A program made the translations under genes and the position numbers. Positions 9,881-19,312 of a stretch of 64,000 bases of DNA are shown piece by piece (position 1 is the stretch's first letter; the number at the start of each line of letters is the position of its first letter). Under the pieces are notes generated by a model that did no database searches, was not told where the DNA came from, and saw only the letters and a list, made by a program, of their open reading frames with translations. This DNA is from DATAOG01 sp963840925 (GTDB lineage Bacteria > Pseudomonadota > Alphaproteobacteria > Geminicoccales > Geminicoccaceae): positions 62,001 to 126,000 of the forward strand of contig CAWJAY010000021.1 of NCBI GenBank assembly GCA_963840925.1, written 5' to 3'.

Positions 9881-10411
9881 TCAGCCGCCCTCCGGCAGCA
9901 GGCGATGCCGGATCAGATAACGGATGCCATGGCGCCAGCTCTGGTCGGTGTTGCCCCGGATATCGACGCTCGCCGCGAGCACGGGCGCCCGCGTGGCGGC
10001 GTCCCGGATCACGACGTTGAGATTGAGGATCAGATTGCTGACCTTCTGGACCCAGCCGACCAGCGCGAGATCGGCCTCGAGCCGGCGCGCGATCGCCAGC
10101 TCACAGCCATTGCAGCTCCAGAGCTGGCCCGCGGCCTCGATCGCGGCCGCGGCCGGCGCGGTGTCGACCAGCTGGTAGCGCTCCGAGCCGGCGAGCGCGC
10201 TTTGCAGCTCGTCCTGGACCATAGCCAGGCGCGCCCGGTCGGCGGGATCTTCCCCCTCCAGCTCGCCTTGCAGGCTGCTGTCGACCAGCTCGAACGGGAA
10301 CAGCGCGAGGCGCGGCAGCGGCGCGGCGTTGCCCGGGCCGGCCGCCGGCCCGGCGGCAAGCAGCAGGCCCGCAAGGAGCAGCGCAGGGTGGCTAGCCGGT
10401 CGTCTGAACAT
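9881..10411 (-). CDS. DUF3280-like periplasmic protein of quinoprotein gene clusters
   Basis: A 176-residue exported protein with a signal peptide (PALLLAGLLLAAGPAAG). The mature part begins PLPRLALFPFELVDSSLQGE and contains a CNGC pair (WSCNGCELAIARRLEADLA) and VIRDAATRAPVLAASVDIRG. The 'LALFPFEL...DTS' start and 'GA+x+hAD' centre fit the DUF3280/DUF2380 family, which I know as a neighbour of PQQ-dependent dehydrogenase genes. The function is not established. It is divergent from the PQQ-system binding protein, with about 125 bp between. Confidence 0.65.
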   Translation of the reverse strand: MFRRPASHPALLLAGLLLAAGPAAGPGNAAPLPRLALFPFELVDSSLQGELEGEDPADRARLAMVQDELQSALAGSERYQLVDTAPAAAAIEAAGQLWSCNGCELAIARRLEADLALVGWVQKVSNLILNLNVVIRDAATRAPVLAASVDIRGNTDQSWRHGIRYLIRHRLLPEGG

Positions 10412-10535
10412 CGCACCCCCAATGCGGCCCGCCCGGCTTGCCCGGGCTCCAGCCCTGAACTATCTGGTGATCCGGACCGACAGACAAGAGCCACCGGCGA
10501 GCCGTGCCAACAGCGAGGTGTCGACGTCGCCAGGG

Positions 10536-11771
10536 ATGGGAGACCACGTGGCCGCATTGCCATTGCGCAGGCGCCAGGCCGCACGTGCGCTGGCCGGAAT
10601 CCTGATCGGGGTCGTGGCGCTGGCCGCCGCTCAGGTGCGCGCTGCCGACCCGCTCGAGGTCGTGATCACCTACGTGACCCAAGCCGAGGACCGGGTCGAC
10701 CCGCTGTCGTTGCTCGATGTTCTGCTGCCCGACGAGGGGCTGATGGGCGCGCGCCAGGCGATCACCGAGAACCAGACCACCGGCAGCTTCCTCGGCCAGA
10801 CCTTCGCGCTCGAAGAGGCGCTGGTCGCCAAGGACGGCGACCTGGTAGCGACGTTCAAGGCGGCGCTCGCTGCCGGCCAGCGGCTGTTCATCCTAGACCT
10901 GCACGCCGATCAGCTGCTGACGCTCGCGGACCTGCCGGAGGCAGCCGGCGCGCTGCTGTTCAACAGCCGGGCGCCAGACGACCGGCTGCGGGCGAGCGAG
11001 TGCCGCGCCAATCTGTTCCACATCGTGCCCAGCCGGGCGATGAAGGCCGACGCGCTCGCCCAATATCTGGTCTGGAAGCGGTGGCGCGAGTGGCTGCTGC
11101 TCCACGGCACGCTCGAGCCCGACCTGGCGTTTGCCGCGGCGATCGAGCGCGCGGCCAACAAGTTCGGGGCCGAGATCGTCGAGACCCGGGCCTACGAGTA
11201 CCAGGCGACCGCCCGGCGGACCGACACCGGTCACGTCCAGATCCAACGCCAGATCCCGGTCTTCACCCAGGACGCGCCCGACCACGACGTCGTGATGGTC
11301 GCCGACGAGAGCGACGTCTTCGGCGAGTACCTGCCGGGCCGGACCTGGGAGCCGCGGCCGGTGGCGGGGACTCAGGGGCTGATCGCCAGCGCCTGGCACC
11401 GCTCGCAGGAGCAGTGGGGTGCGACCCAAATGCAGCGCCGGTTCGAGAAATTCGCCGGCCGTTGGATGACCGAGCGCGACTACGCCGCCTGGCTTGCGGT
11501 CCGCTCGATCGGCGAGGCGGTGACCCGGACCATGAGCCTCGATCCCAAGGCGATCCGCGACTACCTGCGCGGCGACCAGTTCGAGATCGCGGCGTTCAAG
11601 GGCGAGGGCCTGACCTTTCGCACGTGGAATCAACAGATGCGCCAGCCGATCCTGATCGTCGAGCCGCGCATGCTGGTCTCGGTCTCGCCGCAGGAGGGCT
11701 TCCTGCACCAGCGCACGCCGCTCGACACGCTGGGCTACGACGAGCCGGAGTCGAGTTGCCGACTGCAATGA
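10536..11771 (+). CDS. PQQ-dependent alcohol dehydrogenase-system ABC substrate-binding protein
   Basis: About 411 residues with an N-terminal signal (ILIGVVALAAAQVRA). The mature part starts DPLEVVITYVTQAEDR and ends with family-typical sequence (TPLDTLGYDEPESSC). It matches the periplasmic binding-protein family that accompanies PQQ alcohol dehydrogenases, of peripla_BP type I-like fold. The ATG at 10536 is chosen because a signal peptide follows. The family is usually encoded with an ABC ATPase and permease; neither is found here. A beta-propeller gene follows after about 50 bp, the usual partner order. Confidence 0.85.
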   Translation: MGDHVAALPLRRRQAARALAGILIGVVALAAAQVRAADPLEVVITYVTQAEDRVDPLSLLDVLLPDEGLMGARQAITENQTTGSFLGQTFALEEALVAKDGDLVATFKAALAAGQRLFILDLHADQLLTLADLPEAAGALLFNSRAPDDRLRASECRANLFHIVPSRAMKADALAQYLVWKRWREWLLLHGTLEPDLAFAAAIERAANKFGAEIVETRAYEYQATARRTDTGHVQIQRQIPVFTQDAPDHDVVMVADESDVFGEYLPGRTWEPRPVAGTQGLIASAWHRSQEQWGATQMQRRFEKFAGRWMTERDYAAWLAVRSIGEAVTRTMSLDPKAIRDYLRGDQFEIAAFKGEGLTFRTWNQQMRQPILIVEPRMLVSVSPQEGFLHQRTPLDTLGYDEPESSCRLQ

Positions 11772-11821
11772 ACCGCCAACCAGGCCAACGAGCCCGAGCC
11801 CGCCCGAAGAAGGAAGTTGAC

Positions 11822-12790
11822 ATGACGCAGTGCCTGTCTGTCCTGAGCCTTGCCGCCGCCTTGCTGGCGTTGGCCAGCCAGCCCTGGCGCGGACCATCTA
11901 CGTGTCCAACGAGCAGGGCAACTCGATCAGCATCGTCGACGGCGACCAGCTCGCGCTGGTCAAGGAGGTCGCGGTCGGCGAGCGGCCGCGCGGCATCGTG
12001 CTGAGCCCCGACGGCAAGGTGCTCTATATCTGCGCCAGCGACGACGACACGATCCAGATCATGGACACCCAGCCTGGAGATCCTGGGCGAGCTGCCATCG
12101 GGGCCGGACCCCGAGGTGATCGTGATCTCGCCCGACGGCGGCAAGATCTACGCCGCCAACGAGGACGACAACCTGGTCACCGTGATCGACGTCGCCAGCC
12201 GCTCGGTGCTCTCGGAGATCCCGGTTGGCGTCGAGCCGGAGGGCATGGGCATCAGCCCGGACGGCAAGACGATCGTCAACACCTCCGAGACCACCAACAT
12301 GGCGCACTTCATCGACGCCGAGAGCCACAAGATCACCGACAACGTGCTGGTCGACCAGCGCCCGCGGGTCGCCGAGTTCACCGCCGACGGCGCCGAGGTC
12401 TGGGTCAGCTCCGAGGTCGGCGGCACGGTCTCGGTGATCGACAACGCCAAGCGCCAGATCGCGCACAAGATCACCTTCGCGATCCCGGGCGTGCCCGACG
12501 AGGCGATCCAGCCGGTCGGCGTCCGGATCACCAACGACCGCGCCAAGGCGTACGTGGCGCTCGGGCCGGCCAACCGGGTCGCGGTAGTCGACGCCCAGAC
12601 CTACGAGGTCAAGGACTACCTGCTGGTCGGCCAGCGGGTCTGGCAGCTCGCGTTCTCGCCGGACCAGAAGTTCCTGTACTCGACCAACGGCGTCTCCAAC
12701 GACATCTCGGTCATCGACGTCGCCGAGGACGAGGTGATCAAGTCGGTCCAGGTCGGCAGCTACCCTTGGGGCGTTGCGGTCAAGGACTGA
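11822..12790 (+). CDS. YncE-like beta-propeller, PQQ-catabolism associated (two frameshifts)
   Basis: An exported seven-bladed YVTN-type propeller of about 320 residues. Blades repeat the pattern IYVSNEQGNSISIVDGDQ, SPDGKVLYICASDDDTIQI and SPDGGKIYAANEDDNLVTVI. Signal sequence and first blade lie in different frames: one base is missing near 11881, where ASPALART is restored. Another shift at about 12070 restores LEILGELPSGPDPEVIVISP. It follows the PQQ-system binding protein and is likely co-transcribed with it. The family is a known companion of quinoprotein dehydrogenases; its biochemical role is unclear. Confidence 0.85.
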
Positions 12791-12809
12791 TCGGAGGTCG
12801 ACGCCGGCG

Positions 12810-13457
12810 ATGGACTATGACCTGGCGAGGCTGCAGGGGCTTCGAGCGCTGCTAGGCCGGGCGGCTGCGCCGGTCGGGCTGCTGCTGCTGATCGCGGCCG
12901 CCCGGCCCGGCACGGCGGCCGAGGCTGAGGTTGCCGATTGGCCATGCCAGCAGCGGCTGGTGCCGGAGATCGCCGCCGGCATGATCTGGTCGGGCCCGGC
13001 GCTCGACTCGGTCGCGGACGCTGCGGCGGAGCCGACGCTGCGGCATCTGGCCGGGGAGCTTGCGGCGCGGCGGGTGTCGGTCGAGCAGGCGAGCGCGCAG
13101 ATCGACCAGTTCGCCAGAGGCTTGCCTGCCGAGCACAAGAACGAGCGCCTCACGCAACTGTTCGCCGCGACCTTGGCCCTGATCAACGACGACCGCAGCT
13201 CGATCATCGGCGGCATCAGGAAATACGCCCGCGGCCAGCAGGCTCTGGCCGAGCGAGTTGCCGCGAGCAACGCGCAACTGGCCAATCTCGCCGCCGATCA
13301 GGTCAAGGAGCGCGAGGCTCTGATCGCCCAGCGCAGCTGGGACATGCGCATCTACGACGACCGGCGCTCGTCGCTCGCCTATCTTTGCGAGCAACCGGTC
13401 CTGCTCGACCAGCGGGCGTTCGCGCTCGCCCGGGCGATCGCCGGTCATCTGGAGTGA
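12810..13457 (+). CDS. Exported protein of unknown function in the quinoprotein cluster
   Basis: The 215-residue protein starts MDYDLARLQGLRALLG, with a signal-like hydrophobic stretch (VGLLLLIAAARPGTAAEA). The mature part is mostly helical with few cysteines (DWPCQQRLVPEIAAGMIWSG near the start, YLCEQPVLLD near the end), so one disulfide is possible. GGAGG at 12793-12797 supports the ATG at 12810. It lies 19 bp after the propeller gene and 4 bp before the next small gene, so the four genes from 10536 probably form one transcript. I recall homologues beside PQQ dehydrogenases but no function. Confidence 0.7.
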   Translation: MDYDLARLQGLRALLGRAAAPVGLLLLIAAARPGTAAEAEVADWPCQQRLVPEIAAGMIWSGPALDSVADAAAEPTLRHLAGELAARRVSVEQASAQIDQFARGLPAEHKNERLTQLFAATLALINDDRSSIIGGIRKYARGQQALAERVAASNAQLANLAADQVKEREALIAQRSWDMRIYDDRRSSLAYLCEQPVLLDQRAFALARAIAGHLE

Positions 13458-13461
13458 GGTG

Positions 13462-13818
13462 ATGGCGAGCCGCACGCGACTGATCCTCGGCGCGCTGGCC
13501 GGCGGCCTGCTGGTCGCTCCGGCGACCCCGGCGGACGCGAGCGACTACCCGACCGAAACCCTGGCCGATTACGTGTTCGGCTGCATGGCGGCCAACGGCG
13601 AGACCCCGGAAGTGCTCAAGAAGTGCTCCTGCAGCATCGACGTGATCGCCTCGATCCTGCCCTACGAGCAATACGTCGAGGCCGAGACCGTGCTGCGCAT
13701 GCGCCTGGTGCCGGGCGGCGGCGAGAAGATGGAGCTGTTCCGCGACACACCGATCGCCAAGGACGCGGTCGAGAAGCTGAAGCGCGCCCAGGTCGAGGGC
13801 GAGGTCCGCTGCTTTTAG
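13462..13818 (+). CDS. Small exported Cys-rich protein of the quinoprotein cluster
   Basis: 118 residues with a signal peptide (LILGALAGGLLVAPATPADA). The mature part contains DYVFGCMAANGETPEVLKKC, then SCSIDVIASILPYEQYVEAE, ending EVRCF. The four or five cysteines in the short mature chain suggest disulfides. There is no CXXCH, so it is not a c-type cytochrome. The sequence looks strongly conserved (I recall near-identical proteins beside xoxF-type genes) but has no assigned function. ATG at 13462 is chosen over the adjoining GTG at 13459. Confidence 0.7.
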   Translation: MASRTRLILGALAGGLLVAPATPADASDYPTETLADYVFGCMAANGETPEVLKKCSCSIDVIASILPYEQYVEAETVLRMRLVPGGGEKMELFRDTPIAKDAVEKLKRAQVEGEVRCF

Positions 13819-13833
13819 CCCCGCCCGATCCCT

Positions 13834-14966
13834 CTAGTCGGCGCCGATCGATTTCGGCAGCTCGCTCGCGTCGGCGAACACGGTCACGAGATCTGCTGGC
13901 AGGCCCGCGAACGCGCGTTCCATCCGCTGGTCGGCCTCGACGACCCCGCACAGTCCGGGACCTTTCTGGCCGCGACGTCGCGGATGTAGATGTGGCCAAT
14001 CCGCCCCGAGTGCGTCCTGGCGATCGCGCCATAGATTTCCGGATCGCACTCGCCGGTATCGCCGACCAGGAAGAACTGGCGGCCGGGATAGGCCTCGAGC
14101 AGGTCCTTGATGACCGGCGGCTTGGTCTTCTGGGGCGGGTCCAACAGATCGAGAATGGTCAGGTCCGCGACTCGAAGATAGCGAAGATGAAAAGAGCCGC
14201 GCGGGAAGTCGGCGCTTTCGATGAATTTGGCGAGCGCGGGGTAGAGCTGCCAGGGCGACGAGGACAGGTATTGGAACACGGCACCGCCGTCCTGCCAGCT
14301 CCGGTAGGCGCCGGCCATCCCGGGAACGGCCTCGAACGCCTTGAGGAAGGTGGATTCGATCAGCAGCCGGTGGTCGGTCACGTGGCTGATCTTGTTCGTA
14401 TCGTCGATGTCGGAGATGACCGAGGGCCCCTCGGGTGCGATCAGCTGGACGCTGCCTGAGAACGGTCCGCCCTCGCCGGCGGCCATGATCACGGCCGCGT
14501 CCAGCCAGGGATCGCCGTCGCTCGATGGCAGATCGGCGATCGGCAGCCGCGCGTCGGTCTCAGCATGGCCATTGCCGCCGGTTGCGGGCAGCTTGACCGT
14601 GTGCCGGCCGGCGAACCTGAGCTCGAGAACCTTGCCGCCCTCGTCGTCGACCAGGAAGTCGCGGCCGCGGTCCTGAAAGTGCCTGTTGTTCTCAACGCCC
14701 TGGGGCAGGTCCAACTTGCCCGCGAAGCCGGCCAGGCGTTCGAGAAAAACCCCGCGCAGCAGAGAATCTTCCTCTCGCTCGAAGATCCAGGCGTGGAGAG
14801 GGACGATCCAGCCGTCGCCGGCGGCATCGAGCCGGGCAGCGGTCGGCAGCACGATCACGGTCTCGTCGGCGTGGATGGCTGATCGCTGCTGCGCGGCGGC
14901 GGATGGCGCTGTAACGGAGAGGCCGAGAAAGACGAAGCTGGTGAGCCCGCGAGCGTAGTGGATCAT
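13834..14966 (-). CDS. App1-like phosphatidate phosphatase (DUF2183), exported (one frameshift)
   Basis: About 377 residues with a signal peptide (MIHYARGLTSFVFLGLSV). The catalytic HAD-like motif DIDDTNKISHV (DxDxT) is followed by SSSPWQLYPALAKFI and FFLVGDTGECDPEIY. Both are typical of bacterial relatives of yeast App1, a Mg-dependent phosphatidate phosphatase. The last 40 residues are in another frame. One missing G at about 13961 restores KGPGLCGVVEADQRMERAFA to the stop at 13834. Its link to the quinoprotein genes on either side is unclear. Confidence 0.82.
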
Positions 14967-15117
14967 CCTATCCCCCAACACCTGCCTCGTGCTCGATCCG
15001 CGCGGTGGTCATGCGCCCCCGGTCGTCGCGCAGATCAGCATGATTCCGCAGTTGTCAGGCTAAAGGGATGCAGGGCCCGGATCTGTGACCTGGCTCACAC
15101 GCCGACCGCCAAAGGCG

Positions 15118-15535
15118 TCACCGGTGCTCGGCGAACCAGCGCACGATCATCGGCATGTTCTGCTCGAAGCCGCCCGGGATGAAGACGTTCAAAAGACCGA
15201 CCCTCTGATCGGTCCGGTTCTCGAAGTCGTGAGTTCGTGCCCGCAGGAATGCGCAGAAAGGTGCCCCGGGGGACGTCGAGCCAGCGCTCGCCGATCAGGA
15301 ACGTGGCGGTGCCCTCGAGGACGTAGAAGATCTCGTCGTTGTGCTCGTGATGGTGCGCCCCCGGGCCGGCAGTCCGCGGCTCCAGCCACCACTCGGACAC
15401 GCTGTAGCGGTTGTCGGTCTCCTCGCCATCCGCTTTGAACACCGCCCGCATCGCGCCGAGCTCGTAAGTCCGGCCGCCATCCGGCGGCAGCACGATCGAG
15501 CCTTCGGGAAGGTTGCTCGGGTCCGGGCGGGCCAT
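15118..15535 (-). CDS. Cupin-domain protein (one frameshift)
   Basis: A single cupin of about 138 residues. Metal-binding motif 1 is GAHHHEHNDEIFYVLEGTAT, followed by LDVPRGTFLRIPAGT. The frame breaks near 15233 with one extra base. The correct continuation reads HDFENRTDQRVGLLNVFIPG and ends NMPMIVRWFAEH at 15118. It is probably a small metal-dependent sugar- or dioxygenase-like cupin; the substrate cannot be inferred. It lies between the App1-like and SoxYZ-like genes on the same strand. Confidence 0.8.
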
Positions 15536-15580
15536 GAGGGTCTCCTGAGTGCGTGCGGTCAGCCGAGCGCCGGGGCAGGG

Positions 15581-16390
15581 TCAGGACGAAGGCTCGGCTG
15601 CCAGCGGCCAGCTGCTCCTGAAGCGAGCGCCCTCGCTGTCCTCGACCAGGGCCTCGAGCGCGGCCGGCCGGTCCGGCACGAAGGAAAAGTGGATCGAGGG
15701 GTTCTCGCTCAGGCTGATGTCGGCGTCGACCGAGAGGACCGGCTGGCCGTCGTAGCGGACCTCGATCGTCCGGACGTAGTGCGGCGGGATCCAGTTGCGC
15801 GAGAGCTGGTCGATCTGCAGGCCGCTGTAGTTCGGGTGGCTGATCAGCAGCTGGACCTGGTTCGGCGCGCCGAGGCGCAGGCGGCCGTGCTTCAGCTTCA
15901 TCTGGCCGAGCCGGGCGATCGCCGCCTCGTGGTCCCTGAGCGCCGGGGCCGAGCAGCCGCCGGCCGCCTTGACGAAGCGGCTGGCCATGTAGAGCTGGCC
16001 GTCGCTGGTCTCGGCGATCGCCCGGACGTCGGTATACTCGTTGACCCGCACCCTGGTCGCGATCGTCGCGACGCCGTTGGCCGGGGTCAGGTGGAACACG
16101 CCTGCGACCGGCGCCGGGTTATGGTCGATCAAGAGGTGCACGGTCTTGACGTAGCGCCCGGGCGTCTGGGGCGCGAGCGCGGAGATCGTGATCGGCACCA
16201 CCGCGGCATCGTAGGCCCGCTCCGGGGCCTCGAGCGCGATCACCCCGGCGCCATCCAGGACCGGGCGATCCGCGAACAACAGCGCCCGCAGCTCCGGCCA
16301 GGGAGCGTCGGCGGCGCCGGCCGGCTGGGCTGGCGCGGCGCCGAGCAGGGCAGCGAGCACGAGACCCGCGAGCGGGCGCGACACGGACAT
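15581..16390 (-). CDS. Quinoprotein dehydrogenase-associated SoxYZ-like carrier
   Basis: 269 residues with a signal peptide (PLAGLVLAALLGAAPAQPAG). The N-terminal half resembles SoxY, including the conserved Cys near residue 150 in KAAGGCSAPALRDHEAAIAR. The C-terminal half resembles SoxZ (QVQLLISHPNYSGLQIDQLS). Such SoxY-SoxZ fusions lacking the rest of the Sox system are known beside PQQ dehydrogenases. They are thought to carry a bound intermediate for partner metallohydrolases. Start 16390 is chosen because it gives the signal peptide directly; upstream in-frame Mets add low-complexity sequence. It is divergent from motA. Confidence 0.88.
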   Translation of the reverse strand: MSVSRPLAGLVLAALLGAAPAQPAGAADAPWPELRALLFADRPVLDGAGVIALEAPERAYDAAVVPITISALAPQTPGRYVKTVHLLIDHNPAPVAGVFHLTPANGVATIATRVRVNEYTDVRAIAETSDGQLYMASRFVKAAGGCSAPALRDHEAAIARLGQMKLKHGRLRLGAPNQVQLLISHPNYSGLQIDQLSRNWIPPHYVRTIEVRYDGQPVLSVDADISLSENPSIHFSFVPDRPAALEALVEDSEGARFRSSWPLAAEPSS

Positions 16391-16556
16391 GGGTGCCTCC
16401 TTCGACCGGAGTCGGGCGGCATCATAGCCGAGACCGCCGGCCAGGCAATCCGCGGCCCACCGCCGGCCCGGCGGCCCCCGCTTTACCGGATGTTCAGCTG
16501 AAATCGCTACCCCTACGGGGGCGCCTGGAAGAGGGCGCGTTCCGCTCGGATGGGCC

Positions 16557-17417
16557 ATGCTGTTCGTCCTCGGCCTCCTGGTCGTCATCGGCTCGGTGCT
16601 GGGCGGTTACCTGCCGCACGGCGACCTCGCCGTGCTCTGGCAGCCGTTCGAGGTCCTGATCATCCTCGGCGCTGCGATCGGAGCCTTCATCATCGCCAAC
16701 CCGGTCTCGGTGCAGCTCGGTCTGCTCCGGAACCTCAAGATCCTGTTTCGGGGCGCGCCCTACCCGAAGGAGGCCTATCTCGAGCTGCTGACCCTCTTGT
16801 TCACGATGTTCAAGCTCGCCCGGAGCAAGGGTCTGCTGGCGCTCGAGAGCCATCTCGATGCTCCGTACGAGAGCGAGCTGTTCCGCCGCTTCCCGCATTT
16901 CATCGGCAACCATCATGCGGTCGAGTTCTTGTGCGACTACTGGCGCCTGATCTCGCTCGGCGCCGAGAACCCGCAGCAGATCGAAGAGCTGATGACCGTC
17001 GACCTCGAGACCCATCACGCCGAGATGGAGCAGATCGCGGGCTCGGTCGCGACGATGAGCGACGGGCTGCCGGCCTTCGGCATCGTCGCCGCCGTGCTCG
17101 GGATCATCATCACGATGGGCGCGCTCGCCGAGCCGCCGGAGGTGCTCGGCCGACACGTCGCCTCCGCGCTCGCCGGCACCTTTCTCGGCGTGCTGCTGGC
17201 CTATGGCTTCGTGGCGCCCGCGGGCAACAAGCTGCGCGCCTACTTCGCGGCCGAGGCCAAGTACCACGAGTGCATCAAGGCCGGCCTGCTCGCCTTTCTC
17301 CATGGCTATGCGCCGGTGATCTCGGTCGAATTCGCGCGCAAGGCGCTCTACAGCCACGAGCGGCCGAGCTTCACGACGCTCGAGCAGGCGGTCGCGAACG
17401 CGCCGGCGATCGGCTAG
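16557..17417 (+). CDS. motA: Flagellar motor stator protein MotA
   Basis: 286 residues with four predicted membrane segments (LFVLGLLVVIGSVLGGYLPH near the start; VAAVLGIIITMGALAEPPEV and LAGTFLGVLLAYGFVAPAGN in the C-terminal half). The cytoplasmic loop carries charged residues as in MotA, and VSVEFARKALYS near the end is typical. MotA and MotB form the proton channel that drives the flagellar rotor. The gene is 22 bp before motB. Its place inside the XoxF accessory cluster, with no other flagellar genes in the window, is unusual. Confidence 0.93.
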   Translation: MLFVLGLLVVIGSVLGGYLPHGDLAVLWQPFEVLIILGAAIGAFIIANPVSVQLGLLRNLKILFRGAPYPKEAYLELLTLLFTMFKLARSKGLLALESHLDAPYESELFRRFPHFIGNHHAVEFLCDYWRLISLGAENPQQIEELMTVDLETHHAEMEQIAGSVATMSDGLPAFGIVAAVLGIIITMGALAEPPEVLGRHVASALAGTFLGVLLAYGFVAPAGNKLRAYFAAEAKYHECIKAGLLAFLHGYAPVISVEFARKALYSHERPSFTTLEQAVANAPAIG

Positions 17418-17439
17418 CGGCGACGCCCGGAGGCCGCTG

Positions 17440-18327
17440 ATGGCACGCGGGAACCAGCCGCCGGTCCTGATCAAGAAGGTCAAGAAAAGCCACGGCCACG
17501 GCCATCACGGCGGCGCGTGGAAGATCGCCTACGCCGATTTCGCGACCGCGATGATGGCCTTCTTCATGCTGCTGTGGCTGCTCGCCGCGACCACCGAGGA
17601 GCAAAAGCTCGGCATCGCCAATTTCTTCATGCCGACGCCTTTTGCCAAGAACGACATGGTCGGCAGCCACGGCATCAGCGGCGGCCAGACCCCGAACGAC
17701 AGCGGGCCGCTCGACCAGGCGCCGAGGAGCCATCCCGACGTCGAGCTCGGCATGACGATGCGCGAGGACGGCAACCAGGACCAGGACCTGCCCGAAGAGC
17801 AGCTCCAGGCGCAGGTCGAGCGCGCGGACGAGACCGAGCTGAAGCGGATCAAGGCCGAGCTCGACCAAGCGATCACGTCGGACCCGGCGCTCGCCGGGCT
17901 CGGCGACAACCTGCGGGTCGACCGGACCCCCGAAGGGGTGCGGATCCAGATCGTCGACCAGGACCAGCGCTCGATGTTCCCGCTCGGCCGGGCGGTGCTC
18001 GAGCCCTACACCCGGGCGCTGATGGCCAAGCTCGCGGCGATCATCGGCCGCACCGGCCGCCAGATCTCGGTCACCGGCCACACCGATGCGATCCCGTTCC
18101 GGATCGGCAGCGTGCGCGACAACTGGCAGCTGTCCTCGGATCGCGCCAACGCCTCGCGCCGGGCGCTGATCGCGGCCGGCCTGCCCGAGGGCCGGATCGC
18201 GCGGGTGGTCGGCAAGGCCGATACCGATCCGCTCGATCCGGCGCATCCGGACGCCGCCCAGAACCGACGGATCAGCATGGTGCTGCTGCGCCAACCGGCG
18301 CCGGGCGTCCGAACCGCCCCCAGCTGA
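17440..18327 (+). CDS. motB: Flagellar motor stator protein MotB
   Basis: 295 residues with a His-rich N-terminus (KKSHGHGHHGGAWKIA). One membrane segment carries the proton-binding Asp33 (YADFATAMMAFFMLLW). After a linker of about 120 residues comes an OmpA-like peptidoglycan-binding domain (ISVTGHTDAIPF, then NWQLSSDRANASRRALIAAG). Length and architecture are normal. It ends 29 bp before the convergent stop of the metallohydrolase gene. Confidence 0.94.
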   Translation: MARGNQPPVLIKKVKKSHGHGHHGGAWKIAYADFATAMMAFFMLLWLLAATTEEQKLGIANFFMPTPFAKNDMVGSHGISGGQTPNDSGPLDQAPRSHPDVELGMTMREDGNQDQDLPEEQLQAQVERADETELKRIKAELDQAITSDPALAGLGDNLRVDRTPEGVRIQIVDQDQRSMFPLGRAVLEPYTRALMAKLAAIIGRTGRQISVTGHTDAIPFRIGSVRDNWQLSSDRANASRRALIAAGLPEGRIARVVGKADTDPLDPAHPDAAQNRRISMVLLRQPAPGVRTAPS

Positions 18328-18356
18328 AGCCTAAGAGAGTCGACGGACGGCCGGGG

Positions 18357-19304
18357 CTATTCCCACTCGAGCTCGGTGAAGGCGGCGCTAACGTTGCGCG
18401 GGTGGTAGAAATCGAACAGCTGCCACCGGTCGCGCTCGGCCCGGCCGACCGTCGCGACCGCGTGCTCGAGGGTGCCGCCGGCGGCGAGCAGCGCCCGGGT
18501 CTCATCGCGCAGGCGGATAAGGTAGCGCTCGAGCGGGCGACCAGCGTCCGGCCAAGCCGCGCTCGCCGGCCCGTGTCCCGGGACCACCCGGGCGGCCGGT
18601 CGCGCCCGCCAGGCCGCGAGCACCTGCAGCCAGCCGAGCAGGCTGCCGTCGATCACCGGCACGCGCTCCAGGAACAGCAGATCGCCGAGCCATAAGGTCC
18701 CGGTCGCGGCGTCGAGCACGGTCAGATCGTGGTCGGTGTGCGCGGTCGGCGCGGCCTCGAGCACGAGCCTGCGATCGCCGAGTTCGAGCTCGAGCCGGTC
18801 CTCGACCAGGACCGTCGGCATCACGACGCTGGTGCCGAGCGCGGCCGGTCCGAGGTCCCGGCGCAGCTGGTCGAGATGGTAGGCGCCGCGGGCGGCGAGC
18901 GCCGCCGGCAGCGCCGCGTGGCCGACGAACGCCGGGCGATCCTCTGCGAACGCGGCCTGCCCGAACAGGTGGTCGGGGTGGACGTGGCTCGCGAGCACGT
19001 AGCGGATCGGCCGGTCGGTCACTCGCAAGATCGCCTGGCGGAGCCGCTCGCCGCCGCTTGCCGAGCCGCCGCTGTCGATGACCGCGACCGCGTCGGCGCC
19101 GACCACGAAACCGACGTTGGCGATCCCGCCCAGATTCGAGGCGCTCGCGAGCTCGTGCACGCCCTGATGGACAAAGACGCCGGCCGCGATCTCGGTGACC
19201 GCCAGCGGTTCGCCCTCGGCTTCTGCCGGGCTCCAGCTGACGGCCGTAAGCAAGCCGCCGGCGCCCGTGGCGAGCGCCCCGCGCCGGGTCATCGGCGCCG
19301 GCAT
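18357..19304 (-). CDS. Quinoprotein relay system zinc metallohydrolase (SoxH-like, type 2)
   Basis: 315 residues: a metallo-beta-lactamase fold with an N-terminal Tat-like or Sec signal (MTRRGALATGAGGLLTAVSW). Zinc ligands are visible in ASHVHPDHLFG (HxHxDH), AAPTAHTDHDLTVLD and VVPGHGP. The family is the SoxH-like hydrolase linked to PQQ dehydrogenases, thought to act on a thioester-type adduct on the SoxYZ-like carrier; this role is inferred in the literature from context. It is 8 bp downstream of the pentapeptide gene on the same strand, so co-transcribed. Confidence 0.88.
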   Translation of the reverse strand: MPAPMTRRGALATGAGGLLTAVSWSPAEAEGEPLAVTEIAAGVFVHQGVHELASASNLGGIANVGFVVGADAVAVIDSGGSASGGERLRQAILRVTDRPIRYVLASHVHPDHLFGQAAFAEDRPAFVGHAALPAALAARGAYHLDQLRRDLGPAALGTSVVMPTVLVEDRLELELGDRRLVLEAAPTAHTDHDLTVLDAATGTLWLGDLLFLERVPVIDGSLLGWLQVLAAWRARPAARVVPGHGPASAAWPDAGRPLERYLIRLRDETRALLAAGGTLEHAVATVGRAERDRWQLFDFYHPRNVSAAFTELEWE

Positions 19305-19312
19305 GCGGCCCC

